Source of the DNA: Paracoccaceae bacterium
GTDB taxonomy: Bacteria > Pseudomonadota > Alphaproteobacteria > Rhodobacterales > Rhodobacteraceae
DNA length: 39,911 nt
NCBI GenBank assembly: GCA_026709265.1
Contig: JAPOTI010000035.1
Span: 1-39,911 of the forward strand
Direction of reading: 5' to 3'
Below are positions 1-8,280 of the stretch, piece by piece. Made by a program: the position numbers and the translations under genes. The notes under the pieces were generated by a model. The model ran no database searches. It was not told the DNA's origin and saw only the letters and a program-made list of their open reading frames with translations. Each line of letters starts with the position of its first letter. Position 1 is the stretch's first letter.

Positions 1-46
1 CCCGCGCCCACATCTCATCCGTCAAAACTGTGCGATCTGCATTCAT
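1..46 (-). CDS. IS5-like transposase, N-terminal fragment cut by the window edge
   Basis: The reverse strand from position 46 reads ATG followed by 15 codons that run off the left edge (MNADRTVLTDEMWAR). A short polar start followed by LTDEMWAR is typical of the N-terminus of IS5-family DDE transposases. An AGG-type ribosome binding site lies just upstream (about 54-60). Only the first 15 residues are visible, so catalytic residues cannot be checked. The element points away from the window, and its terminal repeat should lie between about 47 and 156, but I could not define it. The match rests on a short string recalled from the family, so a different IS family is possible. Confidence 0.6.
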   Translation of the reverse strand, partial: MNADRTVLTDEMWAR

Positions 47-69
47 CTTGTCACCTGCCTCGTCTGCTC

Positions 70-480
70 GTGCCGCCTTTTTCGACGTGCAATGCCGACA
101 AAAATACACGCCCAGCGCTCAAAACGCAAGGCAATTGTCAACGGGCCTTAGCTTCAGTGGAGGATGATTTCTCGGAACTCTCGGATGTGTTGGTGCATCT
201 TTTCTTGAATGATGGGGATGTCCAGTTGGCTGAACTGGAATATTATCGCTATGGTGACATATCCTCATGGCTGACCTCTCCAGTCTTTGGTCTGCCGCAT
301 GCACGGTCAAAAACGGCGGAGAAGGTGATTGAAGATGCAAAAGCGTTGCAATTGTCGGAAAATCCCCGACTTAATGCCGTCAAGGAAGTTACTGTCCGGC
401 TAAAGAACACATTGGCACCCGACGACCAGTTTTGGTCACGGTGGATTTACTTCGCTCGGAAGCATGGCGACAAAATATGA
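70..480 (+). pseudogene. C-terminal remnant of a probable AAA-type ATPase, truncated by the IS
   Basis: This frame is open from the window edge to a stop at 478-480. Its first 30 or so residues look like IS or junction sequence, and the protein-like part starts near the in-frame GTG at 157. The tail contains WLTSPVFGLPHARSK, which resembles the C-terminal end of the AAA/OLD-like ATPases that precede HNH nucleases in Septu-like cassettes. No Walker motif remains, so it cannot be an active ATPase. The stop codon overlaps the ATG of the next gene (ATGA at 477-480), as in translationally coupled pairs. The family call is inference from the tail and the neighbour; it could instead be an unrelated small conserved protein. 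Confidence 0.45.
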
Positions 481-1100
481 TACCAGTGCAACCAAGACCA
501 GAATACCTGGAATTTGATATACAGGTCCGGCAAAGAGGGCAAAGGTTCTTGAAACAAAATCCTAACCCGACGTCTGCTGAATTCCGAAGGCACAATTACT
601 GGAAAGAGGCACTGGAGAATCTACGCGAGGTTTACGATAGTGCATGTGCCTACACAACAATGAAATTGGTAGCAAAGGGATCAGTGGATCATTTTAGACC
701 AAAATCGAAATATCCTCAATTGGCCTACGAGTGGAGCAACTATCGATTGGCAAGGCAAACAATAAACACTCGAAAGGGAGACACTGACGAAGTTCTGGAC
801 CCATTCACCATCCAAAAGGGCTGGTTTACTTTGGACTTGCCGAGCTACCTCATTAAGCCGGGGCAAGAGTTGTCTAGGGACATGCGCGTTGCAGTGAATG
901 TGACAATCAACATTTTAGGTCTGAACAACAACGATAACTTAGTGCAGGAGCGATGCCGATGGCTTGTTGATCTAGCGGATGAACGTATCACTCTCGATTT
1001 CCTTGATCGACAGTATAAATTTCTAGCGTTGGAGGTAACCAGGCAGGGTGTTCAGACTTCATTGCACGAAATTTTTTCTAGACCCCCACTTCCAGTTTAA
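477..1100 (+). CDS. HNH-type nuclease-like protein (PtuB/TIGR02646-like)
   Basis: The 207-residue protein carries an HNH-like core: a lone Cys at about 57, DHFRPK at 71-76, WSN at 86-88 and NTRKGD at 97-102. This spacing matches the TIGR02646-type proteins that act as the nuclease partner in Septu and some retron systems. The usual zinc-binding CxxC pairs are not obvious, so it may be a variant or degenerate form. I chose ATG 477 because it overlaps the upstream stop by four bases; a TTG at 432 in the same frame is less likely. The family's role is DNA or RNA cleavage together with an ATPase. Because the ATPase gene upstream is truncated, this gene is probably orphaned. Confidence 0.6.
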   Translation: MIPVQPRPEYLEFDIQVRQRGQRFLKQNPNPTSAEFRRHNYWKEALENLREVYDSACAYTTMKLVAKGSVDHFRPKSKYPQLAYEWSNYRLARQTINTRKGDTDEVLDPFTIQKGWFTLDLPSYLIKPGQELSRDMRVAVNVTINILGLNNNDNLVQERCRWLVDLADERITLDFLDRQYKFLALEVTRQGVQTSLHEIFSRPPLPV

Positions 1101-1176
1101 AGTGAGCCCTAAGTCAATGCCGTTACCCCATCCATGATCAGTTCGGGGACCGCCGCGCCGGGGCGCTTGCCAACAC

Positions 1177-2580
1177 TCAATAGCGGTAATGATCTGCCTT
1201 GAAGGGACCATCTCGTTGTACCCCGATATAGGTCGCCTGCTCATCACTCATCTCTGTCAGGTGCACACCTAAACGACCGAGATGCAGACGCGCGACTTTC
1301 TCATCCAGATTCTTGGGAAGCGTATAGACCGCATTGTCATAATGTTCCGGGCGCGTCCAAAGCTCGATCTGTGCCAACACCTGATTGGTAAAACTCGCCG
1401 ACATCACAAAACTCGGATGTCCTGTTGCATTGCCGAGATTCAATAACCGACCTTCTGAGAGCAGGATAACCCGCCGACCGGATGGCATTTCAATAAGGTC
1501 AACCTGATCTTTCACGCGGGTCCATTTATGGTTGCGTAGGGCAGAAACCTGAATTTCATTATCGAAATGGCCAATATTCCCGATAATGGCCATATCCTTC
1601 ATGGCACGGACATGATCGATGCAAATCACATCCCGGTTGCCGGTTGCCGTGATAAAAATATCAGCGATCGGCGCGGCATCTTCCAGAGTGACAACTGCAA
1701 ACCCGTCCATTGCCGCCTGAAGGGCGCAAATCGGATCCACTTCAGTGACCAGGACACGCGCGCCTGCGCCGCGGAGTGAAGCAGCAGAACCCTTGCCAAC
1801 ATCACCATAACCACAGATGACAGCAACCTTACCGGCAACCATGGTATCTGTTGCGCGGCGTATGCCATCAACCAGACTTTCACGGCAGCCATATTTGTTG
1901 TCGAATTTTGACTTGGTGACACTGTCGTTGACATTGATGGCCGGAAAAGGCAGCTTACCCTGTTCCTTCAACTGGTACAGGCGATTGACACCTGTTGTCG
2001 TCTCTTCGGTCACACCGCGGATCTGATCACGCTGCCGCGTGAACCAACCAGGATTCTCCTGCATGCGGCGGGTGAGTTGGGCAAATAAGGCTTCCTCTTC
2101 CTCGGACTTGGGATCAGCAATCAGGTGATCTTCGCCGGCTTCAACCCGCGCGCCCAGAATGACATAAAGCGTCGCATCGCCACCATCATCGAGGATCATA
2201 TTGGCCCCGCCCTCCGGGAATTGAAAAATACGATCGGCATAATCCCAGTATTCATCGAGTGATTCGCCCTTGAAAGCAAAGACCGGAAGCTTCTGGTCGG
2301 CAATGGCCGCCGCCGCGTGATCCTGGGTCGAAAAGACATTACAGGATGCCCACCGTACTGATGCACCCAGCGCAACAAGAGTCTCAATCAACACTGCCGT
2401 CTGGATCGTCATATGCAGGGATCCGGCAATTCTTGCACCCTTCAGGGGTTTGGAATTGGCGAATTCTTTCCGCACGGCCAGCAGGCCGGGCATCTCTGTT
2501 TCAGCGATTGCGATTTCCTTGCGGCCAAAATCCGCAAGCTTGATATCCTTGACGATATAATCGTTTACCATGGTGACCAT
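1177..2580 (-). CDS. ahcY: Adenosylhomocysteinase (S-adenosyl-L-homocysteine hydrolase)
   Basis: AhcY reversibly hydrolyses S-adenosylhomocysteine to adenosine and homocysteine, keeping the methyl cycle running in the cytosol. The 467-residue protein has the N-terminal substrate domain ([34 protein letters not shown]), the NAD-binding motif [10 protein letters not shown] and the conserved end FKADHYRY. Length fits the family. Two starts are close: ATG 2580 and ATG 2571; neither has a strong ribosome site, and the usual family N-terminus favours 2571. In Rhodobacter this gene lies near the regB-senC-regA redox regulators, and an SCO (SenC-like) gene is indeed nearby here. I saw no SAH riboswitch upstream. 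The call is secure. Confidence 0.98.
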   Translation of the reverse strand: MVTMVNDYIVKDIKLADFGRKEIAIAETEMPGLLAVRKEFANSKPLKGARIAGSLHMTIQTAVLIETLVALGASVRWASCNVFSTQDHAAAAIADQKLPVFAFKGESLDEYWDYADRIFQFPEGGANMILDDGGDATLYVILGARVEAGEDHLIADPKSEEEEALFAQLTRRMQENPGWFTRQRDQIRGVTEETTTGVNRLYQLKEQGKLPFPAINVNDSVTKSKFDNKYGCRESLVDGIRRATDTMVAGKVAVICGYGDVGKGSAASLRGAGARVLVTEVDPICALQAAMDGFAVVTLEDAAPIADIFITATGNRDVICIDHVRAMKDMAIIGNIGHFDNEIQVSALRNHKWTRVKDQVDLIEMPSGRRVILLSEGRLLNLGNATGHPSFVMSASFTNQVLAQIELWTRPEHYDNAVYTLPKNLDEKVARLHLGRLGVHLTEMSDEQATYIGVQRDGPFKADHYRY

Positions 2581-2756
2581 CTTGATTACTGCACAATGAG
2601 GCCCTTAACATACCTGCCTGTCACCAGCACCATACCAGACTCACGATACCAGATTCCAGAGAATTGGCTTTGTGCGGACGGCGACATCGGCAGCATATGG
2701 TGCGACTCAATATTTGGAGGCCACTCATTGAATTATTCAGTCTTGGCGACTCATCC

Positions 2757-3455
2757 ATGAAGAAACCCCGCGCCTGGCAGCGCATGTTATCCGGCAGACA
2801 GCTGGATCTGTTCGATCCCGCCCCGACTGATATCGAGATTGATGATATTGCGCGCGGCCTCGCTTTTGTAGCGCGTTGGAACGGTCAAACCAGCGGCAAC
2901 CATCCCTACTCAGTCGCCGAACATTCTCTGCTTGTTGAACGGATTTTTCGTGCAAAACACCCCGGCAGTGACCCACGCTGGAAACTTGCCGCGCTGCTTC
3001 ACGATGCCGCAGAATATGTCATCGGCGACATCATCTCCCCGGTCAAACACGCACTTGGCGGCGAATATGAAATCCTTGAGGCCCGCCTTGCAGACGCGGT
3101 TCATTTGCGATTCGGTCTGCCAGCGGAACTGCCCACAAGAATTCAGCGGGGCATCAAGTCAGCTGATCGCGCATCAGCCTGGCTTGAGGCCACGCAACTC
3201 GCTGGATTTGATATCCAGGAAGCAAACCGCCTGTTTCGTCGCCCGAAAGATCAATCGATTGCCGCGATCCGCATCCAGCCTCTCCCGGCCGAAGAGGCGC
3301 GGGAAGCTTTCGTTGAGAGATTCCAATCGCTTGCCTGTCTCAAATCCGCCAATCACGCAGATTCAACGAAACAGGCAACACGTGACGCCATATCCTCAGG
3401 CACAACGTCGCGGCGAAAGAAATCAGCAAATACGTTTCCTGGAAACATCAGATAG
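2757..3455 (+). CDS. HD-domain phosphohydrolase (YfbR-like nucleotidase family)
   Basis: This protein of about 232 residues has the HD signature in order: a His in SVAEHSLLV, the HD pair in LLHDAAEYVIGD and a later Asp in SADRASAW. These are metal ligands in HD phosphohydrolases. The closest family I recognise is the YfbR-like 5'-deoxynucleotidases, which remove phosphate from nucleotides, but the exact substrate is inference. ATG 2757 gives the family-like start MKKPRAWQRM; the frame stays open further upstream without a better start. It is divergent from ahcY. Its last 34 codons run antisense into the 3' end of the SCO gene, a convergent overlap of 103 bases. Confidence 0.85.
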   Translation: MKKPRAWQRMLSGRQLDLFDPAPTDIEIDDIARGLAFVARWNGQTSGNHPYSVAEHSLLVERIFRAKHPGSDPRWKLAALLHDAAEYVIGDIISPVKHALGGEYEILEARLADAVHLRFGLPAELPTRIQRGIKSADRASAWLEATQLAGFDIQEANRLFRRPKDQSIAAIRIQPLPAEEAREAFVERFQSLACLKSANHADSTKQATRDAISSGTTSRRKKSANTFPGNIR

Positions 3456-4018
3456 GTAAATGTCGAGTGGTCAACGAGATAGTGACTATCCCCGCCCCCA
3501 TTGCGGAGCTTGAAATAAACTCGATAGGCTTTTGAAACCGCTTTGACCTGTTCCTGCGTTCCGGTCAGACCAATCATATCGGGATGGTAAGCCTCAGCGA
3601 ACTCAGAAACGACATCCGGGGTGTCGCGTTCTGGATCAACGCTGATGAAGACCGGCCGCACCTCGATACCGCGCTCGCTCAACAGATCAACTGCGACTGC
3701 GTTGCGTGCCACGTCGAACGGACAGACATCCGGGCAAAAGGTATAACCAAAATAGACCAGTGTCGGCCGATCGATGATATCTCGATCCGTGACCGTTTGG
3801 CCGTTGCCGCCTTGAAGTTCAAAGGAACCTCCCACCGCACCGCCTGCAACCTGACCGCCTGTGCAATCCCCTGTATCTTTGCGCCAGAAAAGCTCGAGTC
3901 CGAGAGTAACGCCAATGACGATCACTATTACGGAGGATGCCAAAATCGCATAAAATCGTGTCACTTCTGTCTTGCCTGACCTGATTTGGAATGGCGCTTC
4001 GCCAACTATATTTGGCAA
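3353..4018 (-). CDS. SCO1/SenC/PrrC family copper chaperone for cytochrome oxidase
   Basis: SCO proteins deliver copper to the CuA site of cytochrome c oxidase and may act as thiol-disulfide reductases on the periplasmic side. The 221-residue protein has one N-terminal membrane segment (residues 22-42), the copper-binding motif TFCPDVCP with Cys95 and Cys99, and the distal ligand His184 in YLVDHSTF. All three ligands are present, so it should be functional. In Rhodobacter the homologue (senC/prrC) lies between the redox regulators regB and regA; neither regulator gene is in this window. It is divergent from tsaE and overlaps the end of the HD hydrolase gene antisense. Confidence 0.95.
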   Translation of the reverse strand: MPNIVGEAPFQIRSGKTEVTRFYAILASSVIVIVIGVTLGLELFWRKDTGDCTGGQVAGGAVGGSFELQGGNGQTVTDRDIIDRPTLVYFGYTFCPDVCPFDVARNAVAVDLLSERGIEVRPVFISVDPERDTPDVVSEFAEAYHPDMIGLTGTQEQVKAVSKAYRVYFKLRNGGGDSHYLVDHSTFTYLMFPGNVFADFFRRDVVPEDMASRVACFVESA

Positions 4019-4331
4019 AACATAGTCCCTGGCTTCACCGGCTTCAACAGGCTGAAAGTCGGTCTAAACAATCTCCCCGGCGCACGGCAACAACGCCGAA
4101 ACTGTGCAAAAGACGTGGTACGATGCCCAGCAAAACCCTCTTGCGTCATGCCCCAACAACCAAAATCTGGCGCATCTAATTGACGCAGCCGTTACCGACA
4201 CTTAGTTTGCTCTTTTTTCAAATATGATCGGTTCACGATGCAGCAATCACGTATGTTCAGGAATATCCGTCATGTTGCTTCTGTCATCCTGTTCATGATT
4301 CAACGGCTATCTTCCGTGGCATTGACCAATC
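4019..4331. other. Gene-free stretch between SCO and tsaE
   Basis: These 313 bases separate the divergent SCO and tsaE genes and should hold both promoters. I see no convincing gene. An AT-rich patch near 4212-4230 could contribute to a promoter towards tsaE, but I could not pair good -35 and -10 boxes. In related genomes a regB-type sensor kinase gene is often found upstream of tsaE; nothing here resembles one. Confidence 0.5.
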
Positions 4332-4853
4332 GTGAGTATCGATAGATTGCGCGACCCGGTTGAGTCTGTGTATTCACATGGCATCACGTGTTCGACGCAA
4401 GTCGACACCGAATTATTAGCAAAAGGATTCGCGGGCTGCGCCGAACCCGGTGACGTGTTTCTCCTGTCAGGCTTGATCGGAACCGGTAAATCGGTATTCG
4501 CCCGAGCGCTGATCCAGAAACTTCTTGAGCCTTTCGACCCCGGCGCGGAAATTCCATCTCCGACCTACACGATCGTGCAAACCTACCATGCTGGTCAGGT
4601 CAGAATTTGGCATGCCGACCTTTACCGATTGAAAGACACATCAGAACTGAACGAACTTGGCTTTGATGAGGCCTTTGAGGCAGATATCTGCTTGATCGAA
4701 TGGCCTGAATTGTTGGGGACTCGCGCCCCGGCTTGCGCGACACGGATTCATTTTCAGCATATCAATGATAAACCGGAGTCGCGGCTCGTCAAGATTGACC
4801 CTGGTCGGGAAGAGATCCGTACTGCGTTTTTTGGTGGTGCACTGCTGCAATGA
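4332..4853 (+). CDS. tsaE: TsaE, ATPase of tRNA threonylcarbamoyladenosine synthesis
   Basis: TsaE is the ATPase that works with TsaB and TsaD to make the t6A modification at position 37 of ANN-decoding tRNAs. The Walker A motif is GLIGTGKS (residues 47-54), followed by the family motifs SPTYTIVQTY and HADLYRL and the late IEWPE. At 173 residues it has the usual length. The start is a GTG at 4332. Its stop overlaps the ATG of the next gene by four bases (4850-4853), so tsaE, amgK and murU form a tightly coupled operon. This tsaE-amgK-murU order is common in alphaproteobacteria. Confidence 0.95.
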   Translation: MSIDRLRDPVESVYSHGITCSTQVDTELLAKGFAGCAEPGDVFLLSGLIGTGKSVFARALIQKLLEPFDPGAEIPSPTYTIVQTYHAGQVRIWHADLYRLKDTSELNELGFDEAFEADICLIEWPELLGTRAPACATRIHFQHINDKPESRLVKIDPGREEIRTAFFGGALLQ

Positions 4854-5854
4854 GAAACGAAGCCCTCAGGAACCTGCTTGAATCCGTAGGCTGGCAGTCT
4901 GCGCGCCGCCGTCGGATCGCTGGCGATGCGTCACCAAGACGCTACGAACGTTTGATCCGCTCAGGCGGTGATACTGCGATACTCATGGATGCGCAGCCCT
5001 CCGTCTGCGGTTCACAGCAACCGTTTCTTGCAGCGACCGACTACCTGCGCAGGCAGGGATTCAGTGCACCGAAAATTCTTGCGACCGATCTGCGGGCCGG
5101 ATTTATTCTGCTCGAGGATCTTGGTGATGCCCTGTTTGCGCGCGTTGTCGAGAGAAACCCCGATGCCGAAGCGGAGATCTATCTTGCAGCCATCAATCTT
5201 CTGGCTCAGATCCGAAAGATACAGGATCCTGGACCATTTCAGCCCTATACAGTTGACGATCAGGTGCAACTCGCTGCCCTTGCCTTCGAATGGTACCGGC
5301 GCGTTGCATCTGGCAGTGAATTGCAACCGGAAATCATGTCACAATTTACCAACGTGATGAAGCAACTGATTGCTGAACTGCCGCCGCAAATGGTCTTTAC
5401 CCACCGTGACTTTCATGCTGAAAATCTCATATGGCTACCCGAACGCGAGGGGGTTCAAAAAGTCGGTTTGTTGGATATTCAGGATGCATCACTCTGTCAT
5501 CCGGCCTATGATCTGGTTTCACTTCTCGAGGATGCACGGCGAGACCTTTCTCAGAGTCTTCGGGAAACCTGTTTGCGGGCTTATTGCGACATAACCGGAA
5601 ACAACAAGGACGAGCTGGATTTTGCACTCGCCGTCTGTGGCAGTCAGAGAAACCTACGGATTATTGGAACCTTCGCCCGTCTCGCAGTTCTTGATGGCAA
5701 ATCCAGCTATTTGGATCTATTGCCCCGCGTCTGGCAACATCTGCAGCACGATCTTGCCCATCCCAAATTGGCAGATCTGTCAAAATTCGTGAAGAAAGAG
5801 CTTCCGGCGGTCACGCATCTGACCTTGACTGCTCTCCGTACCGCCTGCCAATGA
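4850..5854 (+). CDS. amgK: AmgK-like sugar kinase (anomeric MurNAc/GlcNAc kinase, APH fold)
   Basis: This 334-residue protein has the aminoglycoside phosphotransferase fold: FILLEDLGDALF in the N-lobe, the catalytic loop THRDFHAENL near residue 185, and the metal-binding DIQDA. The direct pairing with murU indicates AmgK rather than a drug-resistance enzyme. AmgK phosphorylates N-acetylmuramic acid or N-acetylglucosamine at C1 in peptidoglycan recycling, which can lower sensitivity to fosfomycin. Start and stop each overlap the neighbouring genes by four bases, implying translational coupling. The assignment rests on context plus fold. Confidence 0.88.
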   Translation: MRNEALRNLLESVGWQSARRRRIAGDASPRRYERLIRSGGDTAILMDAQPSVCGSQQPFLAATDYLRRQGFSAPKILATDLRAGFILLEDLGDALFARVVERNPDAEAEIYLAAINLLAQIRKIQDPGPFQPYTVDDQVQLAALAFEWYRRVASGSELQPEIMSQFTNVMKQLIAELPPQMVFTHRDFHAENLIWLPEREGVQKVGLLDIQDASLCHPAYDLVSLLEDARRDLSQSLRETCLRAYCDITGNNKDELDFALAVCGSQRNLRIIGTFARLAVLDGKSSYLDLLPRVWQHLQHDLAHPKLADLSKFVKKELPAVTHLTLTALRTACQ

Positions 5855-6543
5855 AACCTCACGCTGCCATGGTTTTCGCGGCCGGTTTTGGTACACGACT
5901 CGGCGATCTGGTGAAGGATCGGCCCAAACCCTTGATCGAAGTTGCGGGCCAGCCATTAATCGACCATGCCCTGGAGATCGTTAAAACTGCGGGTGTGGAA
6001 CACTGTGCCGTTAATCTGCATTATCTTGCTGATCAGCTGAGAGCACAACTCAAAGACCGCCCGGGTCTCACTCTGGTCCATGAATTCCCAGATATTCTCG
6101 ACACTGGCGGGGGGCTGCTCAATGCTGCTGATATTTTGGGCGAAGGCGCGGTTTTCACATTAAATTCCGACACAGTCTTTCGAGGCGCCAATCCGCTCCT
6201 GCAGCTGAAGGCATTCTGGAATCCGACACAGATGGATGCATTACTTCTGCTCTCTGCACCCGAGTCGGCAATTGGTCATACGGGTCATGGAGATTTTATG
6301 TGGTCTGAAGATAACCGTATTCGCCGCTGCGAAAAGGGTGAAAGTGGCTGCGTGTATACTGGCGCACAAATTATTGACACGCGCTGCCTGTCGTCGGTCG
6401 GCAAACGGGTATTTTCGTTCAATCAGATCTGGAACCGATTGATTTCAGACGGCAGGCTGGCAGGGGTCCTGTATCCCGGCAAGATTGGTGATGCCGGTAC
6501 ACCCGAAGGCATACGCGCATCGGAAACACTCCTCACATCGTAG
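5851..6543 (+). CDS. murU: MurU-like N-acetylmuramate-1-phosphate uridylyltransferase
   Basis: MurU converts MurNAc-1-phosphate and UTP to UDP-MurNAc, the step after AmgK in peptidoglycan recycling. The 230-residue protein starts with the nucleotidyltransferase signature AAGFGTRLGD (residues 10-19) and then RPKPLIEV, with NSDTVF holding the metal-binding Asp. Length fits MurU. It ends the tsaE-amgK-murU operon at a TAG at 6541-6543. In relatives the next genes are addB and addA, but here the sequence changes character right after this stop. Confidence 0.9.
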   Translation: MKPHAAMVFAAGFGTRLGDLVKDRPKPLIEVAGQPLIDHALEIVKTAGVEHCAVNLHYLADQLRAQLKDRPGLTLVHEFPDILDTGGGLLNAADILGEGAVFTLNSDTVFRGANPLLQLKAFWNPTQMDALLLLSAPESAIGHTGHGDFMWSEDNRIRRCEKGESGCVYTGAQIIDTRCLSSVGKRVFSFNQIWNRLISDGRLAGVLYPGKIGDAGTPEGIRASETLLTS

Positions 6544-6544
6544 G

Positions 6545-7117
6545 AACTTCGTATGACACGCTCCATCCCCTCATATATCTCCGAATCAGGAATGAAGACA
6601 AAAGAGGCGGCAGTTGTTGTTGGGCGCACAATGTCCTGTAGATAACTCAGGAATTCTGTTGCAGTCGGCTTGCGCATAGACCGCCACAACGGCCAATTCA
6701 TCAACTGATCAATCATAATTGAGGAAGCCCCAGAATTTAATTCCCTGTCTGCCAAAATACCTCGCCTCATCCGTCGAATTGCAGGTTGATCTAGAAGTGT
6801 CATCTTGACTGGCGAACCATCCGTTAAGTCCAGTTCAGGCGCAACGTCCGCAACACATGGTCCTGCAAAGATTTCGGAATATTGAGTTGTTTCGCAATTT
6901 GATGCCATGTCGAGAAAGCCTCAACGGTTTGTGCCAACACAGTCTTTTCACGTTGACGTGGCAATCGCGCATATTTTGTGAGAAGCTTTGACAGCGTCTG
7001 GACCCAACTGACGACCAGACGGTGCCATGCCCATTCCCATCTCTGGGCCAACGACAATCGCACGCCTCTCGCCAAGGTTGCTTGATGATTCGCCGGAAGC
7101 AACTGAACAGGAATCAA
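6545..7117 (-). pseudogene. Unrecognised broken coding remnant
   Basis: Two reverse-strand frames look partly protein-like. One runs 7117 to 6824 (97 residues, ending RLNWT and stop) and includes AFSTWHQIAKQLNIPK. The other covers 6908 to about 6545 in a different frame and runs on antisense into the murU 3' end, so it has lost its own stop. A frameshift near 6840 could join them. I do not recognise the product. The piece begins immediately after the murU stop, so it probably marks the junction of inserted DNA. It may also be non-coding; confidence is low. Confidence 0.3.
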
Positions 7118-7155
7118 CCATGGTCCAAACCCAGCCCTATGGGAAACGCTCCCTT
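7112..7155. repeat. Copy A of a dispersed repeat pair flanking the toxin-antitoxin genes
   Basis: About 44 bases here match 8194-8237 at roughly three quarters of positions, sharing AATCAACC, TGGTC, AAACCCAG and TATGGGAA. This copy lies about 45-85 bases upstream of the brnT start. It may be an operator or promoter region for a BrnT-type module or the end of a mobile segment. Confidence 0.5.
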
Positions 7156-7197
7156 GGATGCGAGGCGACTTGACAGATATAGGCCAATGGCCTCACG

Positions 7198-7478
7198 ATG
7201 GAATTCGCGTGGGATGATGCCAAGAGCGATGCTTGTCTGGCGCAACGCGGCTTCGACTTTGCCTATATCCTTCGCGCCTTCCTCGATCCGTTGCGGATGA
7301 TCGACCCGGACACGCGGTGGGACTATGGCGAGGACCGCTATCGGTTGACCGGCATGGTCGATGGGCGCGTCTCTGTCGTCGTTTATACAATACGGGACCG
7401 ACCATTCGCATCATTTCAGCCCGCAGGGCCAACCCGAAGGAGGCTGTGGCATATGAACACAACGCGCATCAGGATTGA
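7198..7478 (+). pseudogene. brnT: BrnT-type toxin gene, frameshifted
   Basis: BrnT toxins are small RNase-like proteins (RelE-like fold) that stop translation. The first part (MEFAWDDAKSDACLAQRGFD, DPDTRWDYGEDRYRLTGMVDG, VVVYTIR) is clearly BrnT. The family's conserved end (TIRIISARRANPKEAVAYE) is in another frame, and one missing base at about 7399-7401 accounts for the switch. With the base restored, the gene would end at 7478, overlapping the antitoxin start by 26 bases as in normal operons. As written, the frame reads on into the antitoxin gene and gives a 196-residue fusion. So the toxin is probably inactive, unless the shift is a sequencing error or a programmed event. Confidence 0.85.
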
Positions 7479-7788
7479 TCCCGACGATCCATCCACCTTT
7501 CCCAAGGGGCAGATCAACACGGCAATGGTGGATGCGACCACGGAAGCAGAAATTGCCTTGCAGGAGCAGGAAGATGAAGCGACGGCGATGCAGGATATGG
7601 CACGTTATACACGCCGGATTCGACACAGGATGGGCTTCAGTCAGATCGAGTTCGCGCGACGCATCGCCGTGCCGCATGAGACAATCCGAAATTGGGAACA
7701 AGGCAAACACTGCCCAACAGGTGCGGCACGCGCCCTGTTGCGGGTGCTCGACAAAGCGCCCGAGACGGCACTCCGCGTGCTGACATGA
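7453..7788 (+). CDS. XRE-type helix-turn-helix antitoxin paired with BrnT
   Basis: The 111-residue protein has an acidic N-terminal part (IDPDDPSTFPKGQ) that probably binds the toxin, and a C-terminal XRE helix-turn-helix (MGFSQIEFARRI, HETIRNWEQGK). It should neutralise the BrnT toxin and repress the operon. The classic BrnA antitoxin carries a ribbon-helix-helix domain, so this is the XRE variant seen beside some BrnT toxins. ATG 7453 lies inside the end of the toxin gene. The reading frame is intact although the toxin gene is broken, and in the present sequence toxin and antitoxin are in the same frame. Confidence 0.85.
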   Translation: MNTTRIRIDPDDPSTFPKGQINTAMVDATTEAEIALQEQEDEATAMQDMARYTRRIRHRMGFSQIEFARRIAVPHETIRNWEQGKHCPTGAARALLRVLDKAPETALRVLT

Positions 7789-8251
7789 CAATCGCAACCA
7801 ACTGAATCACAAAGGGCGCCCTGTTCTCCTGATTTCTGTCGCTCCCGGTCCCGCCACCCGTTCCGGCGGTTATGCCGAAAAGGGAAGCATGGCGAGAACA
7901 GTGCCCGTCACGAACCGTTTCCGGCCATCCTCAGCCGGTCACCCCAAAAAGAGAACCAAAAGGCCAGCCTAAAAGATACAGGGGGCGAGGTCTCCGGTCA
8001 GTGTGACGAAGTGTGGGATGATCATCGCGGTTGGTGTGTGTGGGATGGAAAAGCTGCGATCAGTGGCGAGAACGCACAATACGTCGATGTCGTTCTGGCT
8101 GACATATGTGTGGGCCGGATCATGAGGTTTTGCCGGGCCAGGAGGGAGAGGTCCCGGATATGGATGCCGGTTCGTTTGATGCGCTCCATAAAAAATCAAC
8201 CGTGGTCAAAACCCAGTTATATGGGAATCATTCCCGGTCAAGGAGACAACC
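7789..8251. other. Gene-free stretch between antitoxin and trxA
   Basis: I see no convincing gene in these 460 bases. The repeat copy at 8194-8237 is the only distinct element. The stretch probably includes the right-hand junction of the island that sits where addA would be expected, but no remnant of AddA is recognisable. Confidence 0.45.
8194..8237. repeat. Copy B of the dispersed repeat pair
   Basis: Partner of 7112-7155. This copy contains a perfect small inverted repeat, GGGAATCATTCCC, at 8223-8235; the matching part of copy A is GGGAAACGCTCCC, a weaker version. It lies just upstream of the likely trxA promoter. Confidence 0.5.
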
Positions 8252-8280
8252 TTGACGCAGTCAGATGACGAGACTAGATT
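8252..8280 (+). promoter_or_regulatory. Likely promoter of trxA
   Basis: TTGACG (8252-8257), a 17-base spacer and TAGATT (8275-8280) fit a sigma-70-type promoter. Transcription would start near 8287, leaving a short leader before the ATG at 8311. If trxA is normally transcribed with addA, this promoter would have to stand in after loss of that gene. Confidence 0.5.

Noticed and set aside
2581-2756. SAH or SAM riboswitch upstream of ahcY
   Set aside because: None of the consensus elements I know was visible on the reverse strand; only a short TCTGGTAT repeat.
4850-5854. Aminoglycoside resistance kinase
   Set aside because: The fold is shared, but the tight coupling to murU and tsaE points to a cell-wall sugar kinase.
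6824-7117. Resemblance of the 97-residue frame to the C-terminus of HipA toxins
   Set aside because: Only a short WHQIAKQLNIP-like stretch is similar and the kinase motifs are absent, so the link is too weak.
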